From: Bordetella parapertussis
GTDB taxonomy: Bacteria; Pseudomonadota; Gammaproteobacteria; Burkholderiales; SG8-39
Assembly (NCBI GenBank): GCA_945862265.1
Contig: CAMAXP010000012.1
Location: 1-64,000 of the forward strand
DNA length: 64,000 nt
Direction: 5' to 3'
The notes under the pieces are model-generated. The model saw nothing but the letters and a program-made list of their open reading frames with translations, did not search any database and was not told the origin of the DNA. Both the position numbers and the translations under genes were made by a program. Of this stretch, positions 34,805 to 42,092 are shown piece by piece; the first letter of the stretch is position 1; each line of letters begins with the position of its first letter.

Positions 34805-34929
34805 CAGTCCCCCCCCGAGGCCAGTATTGAGTAAATGAAATTCGCAGCCTGCGCCGCGGCGAACAGCATACGCTAATTTCAGGTACACCGGCGCGGTCCC
34901 GGGTTAAAGTCAGCCCAAGGAGAATGCGG

Positions 34930-35331
34930 ATGATCGAACCCCAGGGTGTAGTCCATTTCAGCATTGCGGTCAGCGACCTCGCGGCGAGCCGCAGGTTCTA
35001 CACCGAGATCCTCGGCCTCAAGCTGGTGAGCGATGGGTCGGCCTTCGGCATGGTGTTCCTGCGCGCGGGCAACGACCACGTCATCCTCGCCAAAAGCGAG
35101 GCGCCGCTGGTGCGCAACGCCGGGGACAGCCGCAAGGCGCACCACGCGTTCAAGGTCGCCCCGGACAAGTACGACGCCGCCAAGGCCTTCCTCGCGTCCA
35201 AGGGCGTCGAGGTGTTCGAGGAAGAAGACCGCAAGAAAGGCGTTTTCGTAGGCCGGCAGTTCTACATCCATGACCCCGATGGCAGCGTCATCGAGTTCAC
35301 GGAGTGGGACGGCACCAGCATTCTCGACTGA
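34930..35331 (+). CDS. VOC/glyoxalase-family protein (copy A)
   Basis: A 133-residue vicinal-oxygen-chelate protein with one full module pair: VVHFSIAVSDLAASRRFYTE with the first metal His, then VILAKSEAPL, HHAFKVAPDKYDAAKAFLAS, and FYIHDPDGSVIEFTEW with the terminal Glu. The start at 34930 was chosen over the ATG at 34924 because AAGGAG (34917-34922) is then correctly spaced. Such enzymes are glyoxalases, dioxygenases or isomerases. It leads a run with a Bug, a quinone reductase and an SDR enzyme. Confidence 0.88.
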   Translation: MIEPQGVVHFSIAVSDLAASRRFYTEILGLKLVSDGSAFGMVFLRAGNDHVILAKSEAPLVRNAGDSRKAHHAFKVAPDKYDAAKAFLASKGVEVFEEEDRKKGVFVGRQFYIHDPDGSVIEFTEWDGTSILD

Positions 35332-35350
35332 CCCACCGGAGTAGAGTTCC

Positions 35351-36313
35351 ATGCGCAGATCCGCGCGTTTCCTGATCGCGGCGTGCCTGCTTGCCGCCGC
35401 ACCGCAAGCCTTCGCACAGGGCTGGCCGGACAAGCCGATCCGGCTAATCGTCAATTTCGGCACCGGCGGCGCGCCCGACCTGGTCGCGCGCTTGTACGCG
35501 CCGCGGCTGTCGGAGGCGCTCGGCCAGCCGGTGGTGGTCGAGAACCGTGCCGGGGCGGGCGGCAACATCGGCGTGGAGACGGTCGCGCGTTCGGCTGCGG
35601 ACGGCTACACGCTGCTGAGTTCGGCCAGCAGCTCCTTCGTGATCGGGCCGCACATCTACACCAAGCTCGCGTTCGACCCGGTCAAGGACATCGTGCCGGT
35701 GGCGGCCGCAGCCCTCACGCCGATGTACCTGGTGGTGCGACCGGGACTGCCGGCGGCCACGGTCGCCGAACTGGTGGCGCATGCGCGTGCCAATCCGGGC
35801 AAGCTCAACTATGGTTCGGCTGGCGCCGGCACGCTGCCGCACGCCGCGGCCGAGATGCTGCTGCGTACAGCCGGGATTCGCGCCACGCACGTTCCGTACA
35901 AGGGTTCAGGGGCGGCGCTCGCCGCGTTGCTCGGCGACCAGGTGGACTTCGTATTCGACCCGGGCGTGGCGATCCCGCAAGTGAAGGCGGGCAAGGTGCG
36001 CCTGCTGGCCGTGGGCAGCGCCGCGCGCTCGCCTGGATTCCAGGACACGCCTACGCTGCGCGAGGCAGGGGCCGACATGACGGCGGTGTCGGTGGTGGGG
36101 CTGTTCGCGCCCGCCGGCACGCCGGCCGAGATCGTCGCGCGGCTCAACCGTGAGCTCGCCCGCATCATGCAGTCGCCGGAGTCGCGTGCGGCGCTTTCCG
36201 CCATGGCCGCCGAGGGGATCACCGCCTCGCCGCAGGAGTTCGCGGCGCAGCTCGCGCGCGACCGCGAGCGCTTCGGCGTGATCGTGCGCGAGGCCGGGAT
36301 CCGCGCCGAATGA
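35351..36313 (+). CDS. Bug-family TTT substrate-binding protein (copy 10)
   Basis: A 320-residue receptor. Signal peptide 1-22 ends AFAQ. The first loop is VNFGTGGAPDLVARLYAP rather than VPFPPGG, the second VVVENRAGAGGNIGVE, and the hinge is HVPYKGSGAALAALLGDQ, followed by VDFVFDPGVAIPQVK. It ends GIRAE, and its stop overlaps the start of the quinone reductase by ATGA. Placement between a VOC protein and two oxidoreductases suggests an aromatic or keto-acid ligand. Confidence 0.96.
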   Translation: MRRSARFLIAACLLAAAPQAFAQGWPDKPIRLIVNFGTGGAPDLVARLYAPRLSEALGQPVVVENRAGAGGNIGVETVARSAADGYTLLSSASSSFVIGPHIYTKLAFDPVKDIVPVAAAALTPMYLVVRPGLPAATVAELVAHARANPGKLNYGSAGAGTLPHAAAEMLLRTAGIRATHVPYKGSGAALAALLGDQVDFVFDPGVAIPQVKAGKVRLLAVGSAARSPGFQDTPTLREAGADMTAVSVVGLFAPAGTPAEIVARLNRELARIMQSPESRAALSAMAAEGITASPQEFAAQLARDRERFGVIVREAGIRAE

Positions 36314-37290
36314 GCACGACGCGCGCAATTCGTTTCACGGCGCCCGGCGGGCCGGAGGTGATGCGCCTCGAATCCGTCGAATTGCCGGATCCCGCGCCGG
36401 GCCAGGTGCAGATTCGCCACACCGTCATCGGCCTCAACTTCCAGGAGATCTACCAGCGCTCCGGCGTCTACAAGATGCCTTCGCCTTCGGGGCTGGGCAG
36501 CGAGGCGGCCGGCGTGGTCGAGAAACTCGGCGCCGGCGTGACTGGTTTCAATGTCGGCGACCGCGTCTGTTATGGCGGCGGCGAGCCCGACGCCTATGCC
36601 GAGCGGCGGAACTATCCCGCTGCAAGGCTGCTCAGGATCCCGGAGGGCGTGAGCGACGAACTCGCCGCGGCGACGCTCTTCAAGGGCATGACCGTCGAGT
36701 ACCTCATCAACCGCTGCTATGCGCTCAAGGCGTGCGGGCAGGCGCTGATGTACGCCGCAGCCGGCGGGATCGGCCTGATCGCCGGGCAGTGGGCCCGGCA
36801 CCTGGGCGCGGAAATGATCGGCGTGGCGGGCAGCGCGGACAAGTGCAGGCTGGCCCTTGCGAACGGGTATGCCTATGCGATCGATCGCAGCAAGGAAGAT
36901 ATCGTTGCGCGGGTGCGCGAGATCACCGGAGGTGTCGGCGTGCCCGTCGTTTATGACCCGGTGGGCAAGGACACGTTCGAGACGACGATCAAGTGCCTCG
37001 CGCCGCGCGGGTTCTTCATTTCGTTCGGTGCGATCAGCGGCCCGCCGCCCGCGGTCGAGGCCAGCCGCCTGCGCGAGGCGGGTTCGCTCTACTTCACGCG
37101 GCCGGCGCTGGCCACCTATGTGGGCACGCGTGCGGAGCTCGACGCATCGGCCGGCGCTGTTTTCGCGCTCGTGGCCAAAGGCGTGCTCAAGCCGAACATC
37201 AATGCGCGCTATGCTTTGACCGATGTCGCAAGGGCCCATGCGGACCTCGAGGCGGGCCGGACGGTGGGAGCGTCGCTGCTGATCCCGTGA
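36310..37290 (+). CDS. NADPH:quinone oxidoreductase-like (zinc-independent MDR family)
   Basis: A 326-residue medium-chain dehydrogenase/reductase of the quinone-reductase type: VIGLNFQEIYQRSGVYKMP, GLGSEAAGVVEKLGAGVTGF and the NADPH-binding segment LMYAAAGGIGLIAGQWARHL (AxxGGxGxxxxQ form, about 145-160), then VYDPVGKDTFETTIKCLAPR. The zinc ligands of alcohol dehydrogenases are absent. It reduces enones or quinones. It is coupled to Bug copy 10 by ATGA and followed by an SDR enzyme. Confidence 0.93.
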   Translation: MSTTRAIRFTAPGGPEVMRLESVELPDPAPGQVQIRHTVIGLNFQEIYQRSGVYKMPSPSGLGSEAAGVVEKLGAGVTGFNVGDRVCYGGGEPDAYAERRNYPAARLLRIPEGVSDELAAATLFKGMTVEYLINRCYALKACGQALMYAAAGGIGLIAGQWARHLGAEMIGVAGSADKCRLALANGYAYAIDRSKEDIVARVREITGGVGVPVVYDPVGKDTFETTIKCLAPRGFFISFGAISGPPPAVEASRLREAGSLYFTRPALATYVGTRAELDASAGAVFALVAKGVLKPNINARYALTDVARAHADLEAGRTVGASLLIP

Positions 37291-37324
37291 CGGATTTGAT
37301 CATCAAAACAGAAGAGTGCAGACC

Positions 37325-38104
37325 ATGACCGCAGAATCCGCAAGACGCGCAGTCCTCATCACCGGTGCCGCCAGCGGCATCGGCGCCGCTACCGCCCGCC
37401 GCTTCATTGCCGAGGGCTGGCAGGTGGCTATCAACTGCATTGACGCCTCGCAGCGCGCCGCCGCCGGTGCAATTGCGGCGCTGGCCACGGGCGCCGGGCA
37501 GAAGGCCGTGGTGATCGAGGGCGACGTGACCCGCGATGCCGACTGCGTGGCCGTGGTCGAAAAGGCGGTGGCGGCCTTCGGCCGGCTCGACGCGCTGGTC
37601 AACGCCGCCGGCATCAGCAAGATGGTCCCGCAGACCGACCTGCACGGGCTGGACTTCGATGACTTCCAGCGCATCTATGCGGTCAACACCATCGGGATGT
37701 TCCAGATGATCCGCGCCGCCGCGCCGCACCTCAAGGCCACGGGCAAGGGGTCGGTGGTGAACATCACCTCGCGCGCCGGCGTCACCGGTGGCGGCTCGTC
37801 GATCGCCTATGCGGCCTCCAAGGGCGCCTCGAACACGCTGACGTTGTCGCTTGCGCGCGTGCTGGCGCCCGAGATCCGGGTGAACGCCGTGTGCCCGGCG
37901 CTGACCGAGCAGGGCTTCGTGGAGAGGCTCGCCCCGGAGTCGTTTGCCGAGCGCAGGGCGCGCCAGATCGCGATCTCGCCGCTGAAGCAGATCGGCCAGC
38001 CCGAGCAGGTGGCCGAGTCGATCTACTGGCTCGCCAGCAGCGCGGAGATGATGACCGGGTCGCTGGTCGACCTGGATTTCGGGATCCACCTCAACGCGAC
38101 CTGA
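37325..38104 (+). CDS. Short-chain dehydrogenase/reductase (SDR)
   Basis: A 259-residue classical SDR. The cofactor motif is LITGAASGIGAATARRF, NAAG occurs in LVNAAGISKMV, and the catalytic Ser-Tyr-Lys set is in NITSRAGVTGGGSSIAYAAS with the Lys four residues after the Tyr; the C-terminus includes VNAVCPALTEQGFV. The start at 37325 (ATG) is preferred to a GTG at 37316. Likely oxidises an alcohol or reduces a ketone in the module with the upstream reductase and receptor. Confidence 0.92.
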   Translation: MTAESARRAVLITGAASGIGAATARRFIAEGWQVAINCIDASQRAAAGAIAALATGAGQKAVVIEGDVTRDADCVAVVEKAVAAFGRLDALVNAAGISKMVPQTDLHGLDFDDFQRIYAVNTIGMFQMIRAAAPHLKATGKGSVVNITSRAGVTGGGSSIAYAASKGASNTLTLSLARVLAPEIRVNAVCPALTEQGFVERLAPESFAERRARQIAISPLKQIGQPEQVAESIYWLASSAEMMTGSLVDLDFGIHLNAT

Positions 38105-38116
38105 TCCCGGTGTCTT

Positions 38117-38134
38117 TGTAGTAACATGCCTACA
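38117..38134. promoter_or_regulatory. Candidate Phd-VapC operator
   Basis: TGTAG and CTACA form a perfect 5-base inverted repeat separated by 8 bases, 22 bases before the antitoxin ATG. This is where a Phd-type antitoxin would autorepress its operon. No independent support is visible. Confidence 0.45.
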
Positions 38135-38155
38135 TTGATTCGCTGAGGCTGCGCC

Positions 38156-38410
38156 ATGACGATCAAGACCCTTTCGAGCCGGGAATTCAACCAGAACGCA
38201 AGCGAGGCGAAGAAGGCCGCCTCCAAAGGCCCGGTGTTCATCACCGATCGGGGCCGGCCGGCGCACGTCCTGCTGAGCATCGAGGACTACCGGCGCCTCA
38301 CGGGGGCGCGGGAAAAGATCGCGGACTTGCTGGCCATGAAGGGCGCGGAAGTCGTCGAGCTCGAGATTCCTCCTTTGCTGGACCGCGCCAGGCCGGCAGA
38401 CCTGGGCTGA
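38156..38410 (+). CDS. Phd/YefM-family antitoxin
   Basis: An 84-residue antitoxin: SSREFNQNASEAKKAASKGP and VFITDRGRPAHVLLSIEDYR are the Phd/YefM N-terminal DNA-binding and dimer segments. The C-terminal tail (VVELEIPPLLDRARPADL) would wrap the toxin. It is followed by a PIN toxin with a one-base TGATG overlap. It is expected to neutralise the toxin and repress the operon through the inverted repeat just upstream. Confidence 0.92.
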   Translation: MTIKTLSSREFNQNASEAKKAASKGPVFITDRGRPAHVLLSIEDYRRLTGAREKIADLLAMKGAEVVELEIPPLLDRARPADLG

Positions 38411-38832
38411 TGTACATCCTCGACACGAATGTCGTCTCGGAACTGCGCAAGGTGCGCCTGGGCAAGGCCGACAAGCGCGTGGCGCGATGGGCCGATGGCG
38501 TGGACGCCTCCGCGCTCTATCTCTCGGTCATCACGATCCAGGAACTGGAGATCGGTGTGCTGCTCGTCGAGCGGCGCGACGTGTCGCAAGGCGCGCTGTT
38601 GCGGGCTTGGATGGATCGTCATGTGCTGCCTGCTTTCGCGGGCCGAATCCTGCCGATCGATACTGCGGTCGCGCAGCGCAGCGCCGGGTTGCATGTACCG
38701 GATCCGCGTCCGGTCCGCGACGCTTTGATTGCGGCGACCGGGCTGGTTCATGGCATGGCGGTCGTGACACGCAACGTCGCCGATTTCGACCCGACCGGCG
38801 TGCCGACCGTCAACCCCTGGTCCGGAAAGTGA
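38410..38832 (+). CDS. VapC-like PIN-domain toxin
   Basis: A 140-residue PIN-domain ribonuclease. Acidic metal ligands are in MYILDTNVVSELRK (Asp 5), ITIQELEIGVLLVERRD (Glu 45 region), PVRDALIAATGLVHGM and VTRNVADFDPTGV, which together give the usual four-acid PIN site. Cleaves RNA, most often tRNA or rRNA in VapC. Paired with a Phd-type antitoxin. The module sits between catabolic genes, a typical location for a stabilising cassette. Confidence 0.93.
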   Translation: MYILDTNVVSELRKVRLGKADKRVARWADGVDASALYLSVITIQELEIGVLLVERRDVSQGALLRAWMDRHVLPAFAGRILPIDTAVAQRSAGLHVPDPRPVRDALIAATGLVHGMAVVTRNVADFDPTGVPTVNPWSGK

Positions 38833-38862
38833 ATCGGACCTGAACCCAACCTGAGCCCGCTC

Positions 38863-39624
38863 ATGAACGCACCCGCCCCACTGCAGCATCCCGCCATGAC
38901 CGCCGCCGAATGGCAGGCGCGTTGCGACCTCGCGGCGCTGTACCGCATCGTCGACCACCTCGGCTGGACCGACATCCTCAACACGCACATGTCGACGCGC
39001 ATCCCCGGGGAGCCCAACGCCTTTCTGATCAACCACTGCGAGGAGATGTTCCACGAGATCACCGCCTCGAGCCTGATCAAGATGGATCTCGACGGCAACG
39101 TGCTCGGCAAGAAGGGGCGCTTCAACCCCGCCGGGTTCACGATCCACAGCGGCATCTACAAGGCGCGCCCCGACGCGAACTGCGTGATGCACACGCACAC
39201 TCGCGCCGGTGCCGGCGTGGCGATGGCCAAAAGCGGCCTGCGCCCGATCAGCCAGGACGCGCTCAACGTGCTGGATGAAGTCGCGTACCACGAGTACGGC
39301 ACGCCGGCCACGCAGTCCGAATGCGATGCGCTGGGCGTGAGCTGCCAGAAGGGCTCGTGCCTCATCCTGCTCAACCACGGGTTGCTTACCCACGGGCCGA
39401 CGATTCCGGCCGCGCTGCAGAAGATGTACATGCTCGAGCGCGCGTGCGAGCTCGAGTTGATCGCCCGCGGCCTCGGCGAGCCGCCGGTCGAAGTGGCCCC
39501 TGAGGTGGTCGCCGACCTCGCGCGGATACTCAAAGGCATGCGCGCCAAGCCCGAATACGGCCTGCACGAGTGGAATGCGCTGGTGCGGTTGGTGGACGCG
39601 AAGGGGAGCGAGTACCGCCGCTAG
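38863..39624 (+). CDS. Class II aldolase/adducin-family protein
   Basis: A 253-residue class II aldolase/adducin fold protein. It shows LYRIVDHLGWTDILNTHMST, INHCEEMFHEITASSLIKMD, the first zinc pair in ANCVMHTHTRAGAGVAMAKS and the third histidine in ILLNHGLLTHGPTIPAALQK. No Glu-type phosphate motif of fuculose aldolase is obvious. Family members cleave or epimerise sugar-phosphates, or decarboxylate hydroxy acids. It may belong with the SDR module upstream across the toxin-antitoxin pair. Tail to tail with the HAD gene, overlapping by 4 bases. Confidence 0.9.
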   Translation: MNAPAPLQHPAMTAAEWQARCDLAALYRIVDHLGWTDILNTHMSTRIPGEPNAFLINHCEEMFHEITASSLIKMDLDGNVLGKKGRFNPAGFTIHSGIYKARPDANCVMHTHTRAGAGVAMAKSGLRPISQDALNVLDEVAYHEYGTPATQSECDALGVSCQKGSCLILLNHGLLTHGPTIPAALQKMYMLERACELELIARGLGEPPVEVAPEVVADLARILKGMRAKPEYGLHEWNALVRLVDAKGSEYRR

Positions 39625-40277
39625 GAGCGCTCCCGGACCCACGCCGCGGCCGACACGAGGTCGCTGAACACCTGCGTGGCCCGGCTGAAATCGTGGTGCT
39701 TCGACATCTCGTTGGGCACCGCGAGGCAGGCCACGCCTGCGGCCGCGGCCGCAGCGACGCCATGCTCTGTGTCTTCGATAGCGACGCAGTCCTCGGGCTC
39801 GAGGCCGAGGTTCGCCACCGCCAACAGGTAGCAGTCGGGCGAAGGCTTGCTGTAGCGCACGTCATCGGCGGTGACGATGGTCTCGAAGATGCCGTCGAGC
39901 GAGTGCGCCTTTAATGTGGCGGCAACGCCGTTGCGTCCCGCGCCGGTGACGATGGCCATGCGCAGCCCGCTCGCCTGGAAGATCGGCAGCACCTCCCGCA
40001 CGCCCGGCATCAGCGGGAAGGCGCTCCGCGAAAGGAACGAGCGCGTGATCGCGTACTTGTCCTCCGCCAGTGCAGCCGGGGCCCTGTCGATCGCGAAGCG
40101 CTCGGCGAGGTCGGCGGCGTTGGCGGCCGTCGGCATGCCCGCGTAGTAGTCCTTGTAGTGCTGCTCGGTCAGGACGGCGCCGTGGGTGCGGAGCACGTCC
40201 TGCCAGAGTCGCCAGTGGGTCGGCTCCGAGTCGACGAGCGTGCCGTCGTGGTCGAAGAGGACCGCCTTGATCGTCAC
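39621..40277 (-). CDS. HAD-superfamily phosphatase (phosphoglycolate phosphatase-like)
   Basis: A 218-residue HAD hydrolase starting with GTG at 40277. Motif I is LFDHDGTLVDSE (nucleophile and acid/base Asp), motif II is in MAIVTGAGRNG, motif III Lys in DDVRYSKPSPDCYLLA and motif IV in CVAIEDTEHGVAAAAAA. The cap domain lies between 20 and 90. The longer upstream frame is not coding; the GTG start lies 5 bases after the stop of an 18-codon Bug relic (40283-40336), which could couple its translation. It dephosphorylates a sugar or glycolate-type ester. Confidence 0.91.
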   Translation of the reverse strand: MTIKAVLFDHDGTLVDSEPTHWRLWQDVLRTHGAVLTEQHYKDYYAGMPTAANAADLAERFAIDRAPAALAEDKYAITRSFLSRSAFPLMPGVREVLPIFQASGLRMAIVTGAGRNGVAATLKAHSLDGIFETIVTADDVRYSKPSPDCYLLAVANLGLEPEDCVAIEDTEHGVAAAAAAGVACLAVPNEMSKHHDFSRATQVFSDLVSAAAWVRERS

Positions 40278-40282
40278 CCGTG

Positions 40283-40336
40283 CTACTGCGGCTTGATGCC
40301 GGCGGCGAGGAGGGCGCGGCGGGTCAGGCTGTGCAT
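40283..40336 (-). pseudogene. Bug gene deletion relic (start fused to end)
   Basis: Eighteen codons read MHSLTRRALLAAGIKPQ and stop. The first 12 residues look like the basic start of a signal peptide, and GIKPQ is the C-terminal signature seen in Bug proteins here (GIKAQ, GIKVEQ, GVKAE). The simplest explanation is an in-frame deletion of about 300 codons between the start and end of a Bug gene. It immediately precedes the HAD GTG start and may persist as a leader peptide. Confidence 0.6.
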
Positions 40337-40425
40337 GATTCGTGTTCCGGTTGTTTGGGAGGGCGCGGGCACTGTACGGTGCAGTGCGATTGCGCGTCAA
40401 TCGGTGGTTCGCCCGGAAATCCGGG

Positions 40426-40608
40426 CTACGCGGTCTTGCGCGCCTTTTCCACTCGTTGCGCCAGCTTGCCGGATTTTCTGGCCGAAGCGGCCGACGCCAG
40501 CCCGCGCTCGAAAAATTCGGAAAGGGGTTCCCTCTTCTGGAGCGCATCCTCTGAGGCACTGCGCAGCTTGGGCGAAACGCGGACTGCAGGATCGGTGGCC
40601 TTTTTCAT
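40426..40608 (-). CDS. Small YlcI/YnfO-type antitoxin-like protein, 60 residues
   Basis: A 60-residue protein starting MKKATDPAVRVSPKLRSASE with GAGGA properly placed upstream. This opening (x-V-R-V-S-P-x-L-R) and the downstream RGLASAASARKSGKL resemble small ribbon-helix-helix antitoxin-like proteins. In relatives I remember, about 15 residues separate the L-S-x-F-x-E and R-G-L-A-S segments; here they are almost adjacent (LSEFFERGLAS), suggesting an internal deletion. No toxin gene accompanies it, so it is an orphan and may be degenerate. Confidence 0.6.
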   Translation of the reverse strand: MKKATDPAVRVSPKLRSASEDALQKREPLSEFFERGLASAASARKSGKLAQRVEKARKTA

Positions 40609-40735
40609 GGGGTCCTCGTGCGTTGCATACGAAATGGAACGATGAATGAATCCTGGATGGGAGGCAAGGGCTCTGCGGCCGTGTATGCTTTTCCCGCGCG
40701 AGCAAATTGTATGTACAAAATAATAGGAGACCTCG

Positions 40736-40885
40736 ATGCGCCCCTTCCGCCTGCCGCTGCTTTTGCTCGGCCTTTTCTTGTCCTCTCTGGCCCTCGCCCA
40801 GCCCTGGCCCTCGCGCCCCGTCAAGATCGTGGTCGGGTTCGCACCGGGGTCGGGGACCGACAGCCGTCCTGCTTGTGGTGCATGA
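40736..40885 (+). pseudogene. Bug receptor gene truncated after 42 codons
   Basis: The frame has an AGGAG ribosome site, a signal peptide (PLLLLGLFLSSLALAQ) and the Bug first strand WPSRPVKIVVGFAPGSGTD, and then diverges and stops after seven more codons. The junction lies at about 40858-40868, where the convergent hydrolase gene on the other strand also loses its normal end. The promoter region and start remain intact, so a 49-residue peptide could still be made. Confidence 0.8.
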
Positions 40886-41462
40886 ACAGCATGGGCAAGG
40901 CGAGCGGTTCGGAGAAGCGCGATTCGGAGCGGATGCCGCTCGCGATGATGCCGGACACCAGTGACATGCGGTTGTCCTTCTGCATGTGCTTCACGAATTC
41001 CATCAGGCTGATGCCCCCGTTGCTGTGCCCGATCAGCCAGACCGGGAGGCCCGTCTTCTTCTTGTAGTGGCGGACGGTGCTCTCGATGCGCGTGAGGTGG
41101 TCGCCGCCGCTCCGGGCCGCAGGGTAGGCCTGCCGCGGGGAGAGCGGCTCCGGGCTGTCGAGCAGCACAATGTCGACCTTGCCGCTGGAGGTTGTCGGGT
41201 CGGTCAGGCGCTTGAGCATCTGGTGGAACGGGTACCGCTGGTCGGTCTGGCCGGGTTTCAGGCCGATGTAGCCCTCGCCACCAAGGATGAAGATCAGCAC
41301 CGCCTTGGGGTCCTTGGCCTTCCAGTACATCGTCAGCGAAGGTTTGTCGCTGATGAAGAAACCCTTGTCGACTTGCTCGAGGGCAATCACCTCGGCTCGT
41401 GCCGTGTTTGCCAGGGTAAGGAGGGCGGCCGCCAGGAAGGCGGCGCAGGTACGGGTGCTCAC
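40821..41462 (-). pseudogene. Secreted alpha/beta-hydrolase-like gene with replaced 3' end
   Basis: A 213-residue reading frame with signal peptide 1-23 (ANTARA) and an alpha/beta-hydrolase body: VLIFILGGEGYIGLKPGQTD, the nucleophile elbow LPVWLIGHSNGGISLMEFV (G-x-S-x-G), and PMLFMHHKQDGCRS, the strand before the catalytic Asp/His region. The last 12 or so residues (SPTPVRTRPRS) are antisense Bug sequence, so the catalytic histidine end is lost. Probably inactive or only partly folded. It follows the DUF4126 gene by 31 bases. Confidence 0.75.
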
Positions 41463-41493
41463 TTTAGCGTCCTTCTGGTTTATGTACTCGAGG

Positions 41494-42084
41494 TCAGCGA
41501 AAAACCGCAGCGATCCGCACTACCCCGCCCCGTAGCGCGCGAATCAGTTTTGGCATCAGCCACACCGCCATCGCCAGGAACATAAGCAGGAAGCCCATGA
41601 AAACCAGCGGGTAGTGCAACGCGAAATAGAGGCCGCCAAAAACGGCAGTGTCCTCGGCAATCGACGCGGACCAGTTGGAAAATGGCTCGGGAGAGCTGTT
41701 GATCAACAGTCGTGTGGCCATCTTCGTTCCGTGGGCGCCCGTGGCGACGGCGCCGCCGAGGAGCACTGCGGCGGCTTGAATCGCCGGGTCCATGGGGCCC
41801 ACGGCGCCGGCGGCCAAGGCAGCCCCCGCCGGGATGCGGATGAAGGTGTGAACGGCATCCCAAAGGGAGTCGAAGCCGGGAATTTTGTCCGCGAGGAATT
41901 CAGCCAGGAACATGAAACCCGCTGCGCCGATGACCCAGGGGTTTGACAGGATCTCAAGCTGGGCCGGTAGCGCGATGTGCCCGGTAGTGCCCAGGAGCCC
42001 GAGCATCAGCACGGCCGCGTACAGATTGATTCCGCTTGCCCAGGCGACGCCCAGGGTGAGGGCAAGGGTGTGTGTGAGATCCAT
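41494..42084 (-). CDS. DUF4126-family membrane protein
   Basis: A 196-residue inner-membrane protein with about five to six hydrophobic helices. TLALTLGVAWASGINLYAAV at the start, NPWVIGAAGFMFLAEFLADK in the middle and ALHYPLVFMGFLLMFLAMAV at the end are the recognisable DUF4126 landmarks. The function of the family is unknown. The start at 42084 is the first Met before the first helix; the long upstream frame overlaps the Bug gene antisense and is rejected. It follows Bug copy 11 by 8 bases. Confidence 0.85.
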   Translation of the reverse strand: MDLTHTLALTLGVAWASGINLYAAVLMLGLLGTTGHIALPAQLEILSNPWVIGAAGFMFLAEFLADKIPGFDSLWDAVHTFIRIPAGAALAAGAVGPMDPAIQAAAVLLGGAVATGAHGTKMATRLLINSSPEPFSNWSASIAEDTAVFGGLYFALHYPLVFMGFLLMFLAMAVWLMPKLIRALRGGVVRIAAVFR

Positions 42085-42092
42085 GCAGTAGC

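Noticed and set aside
40618..41067. A 149-residue plus-strand frame over the Bug relic and hydrolase
   Set aside because: It crosses the relic start in another frame and is antisense to the hydrolase; it has no ribosome site and no recognisable domain.
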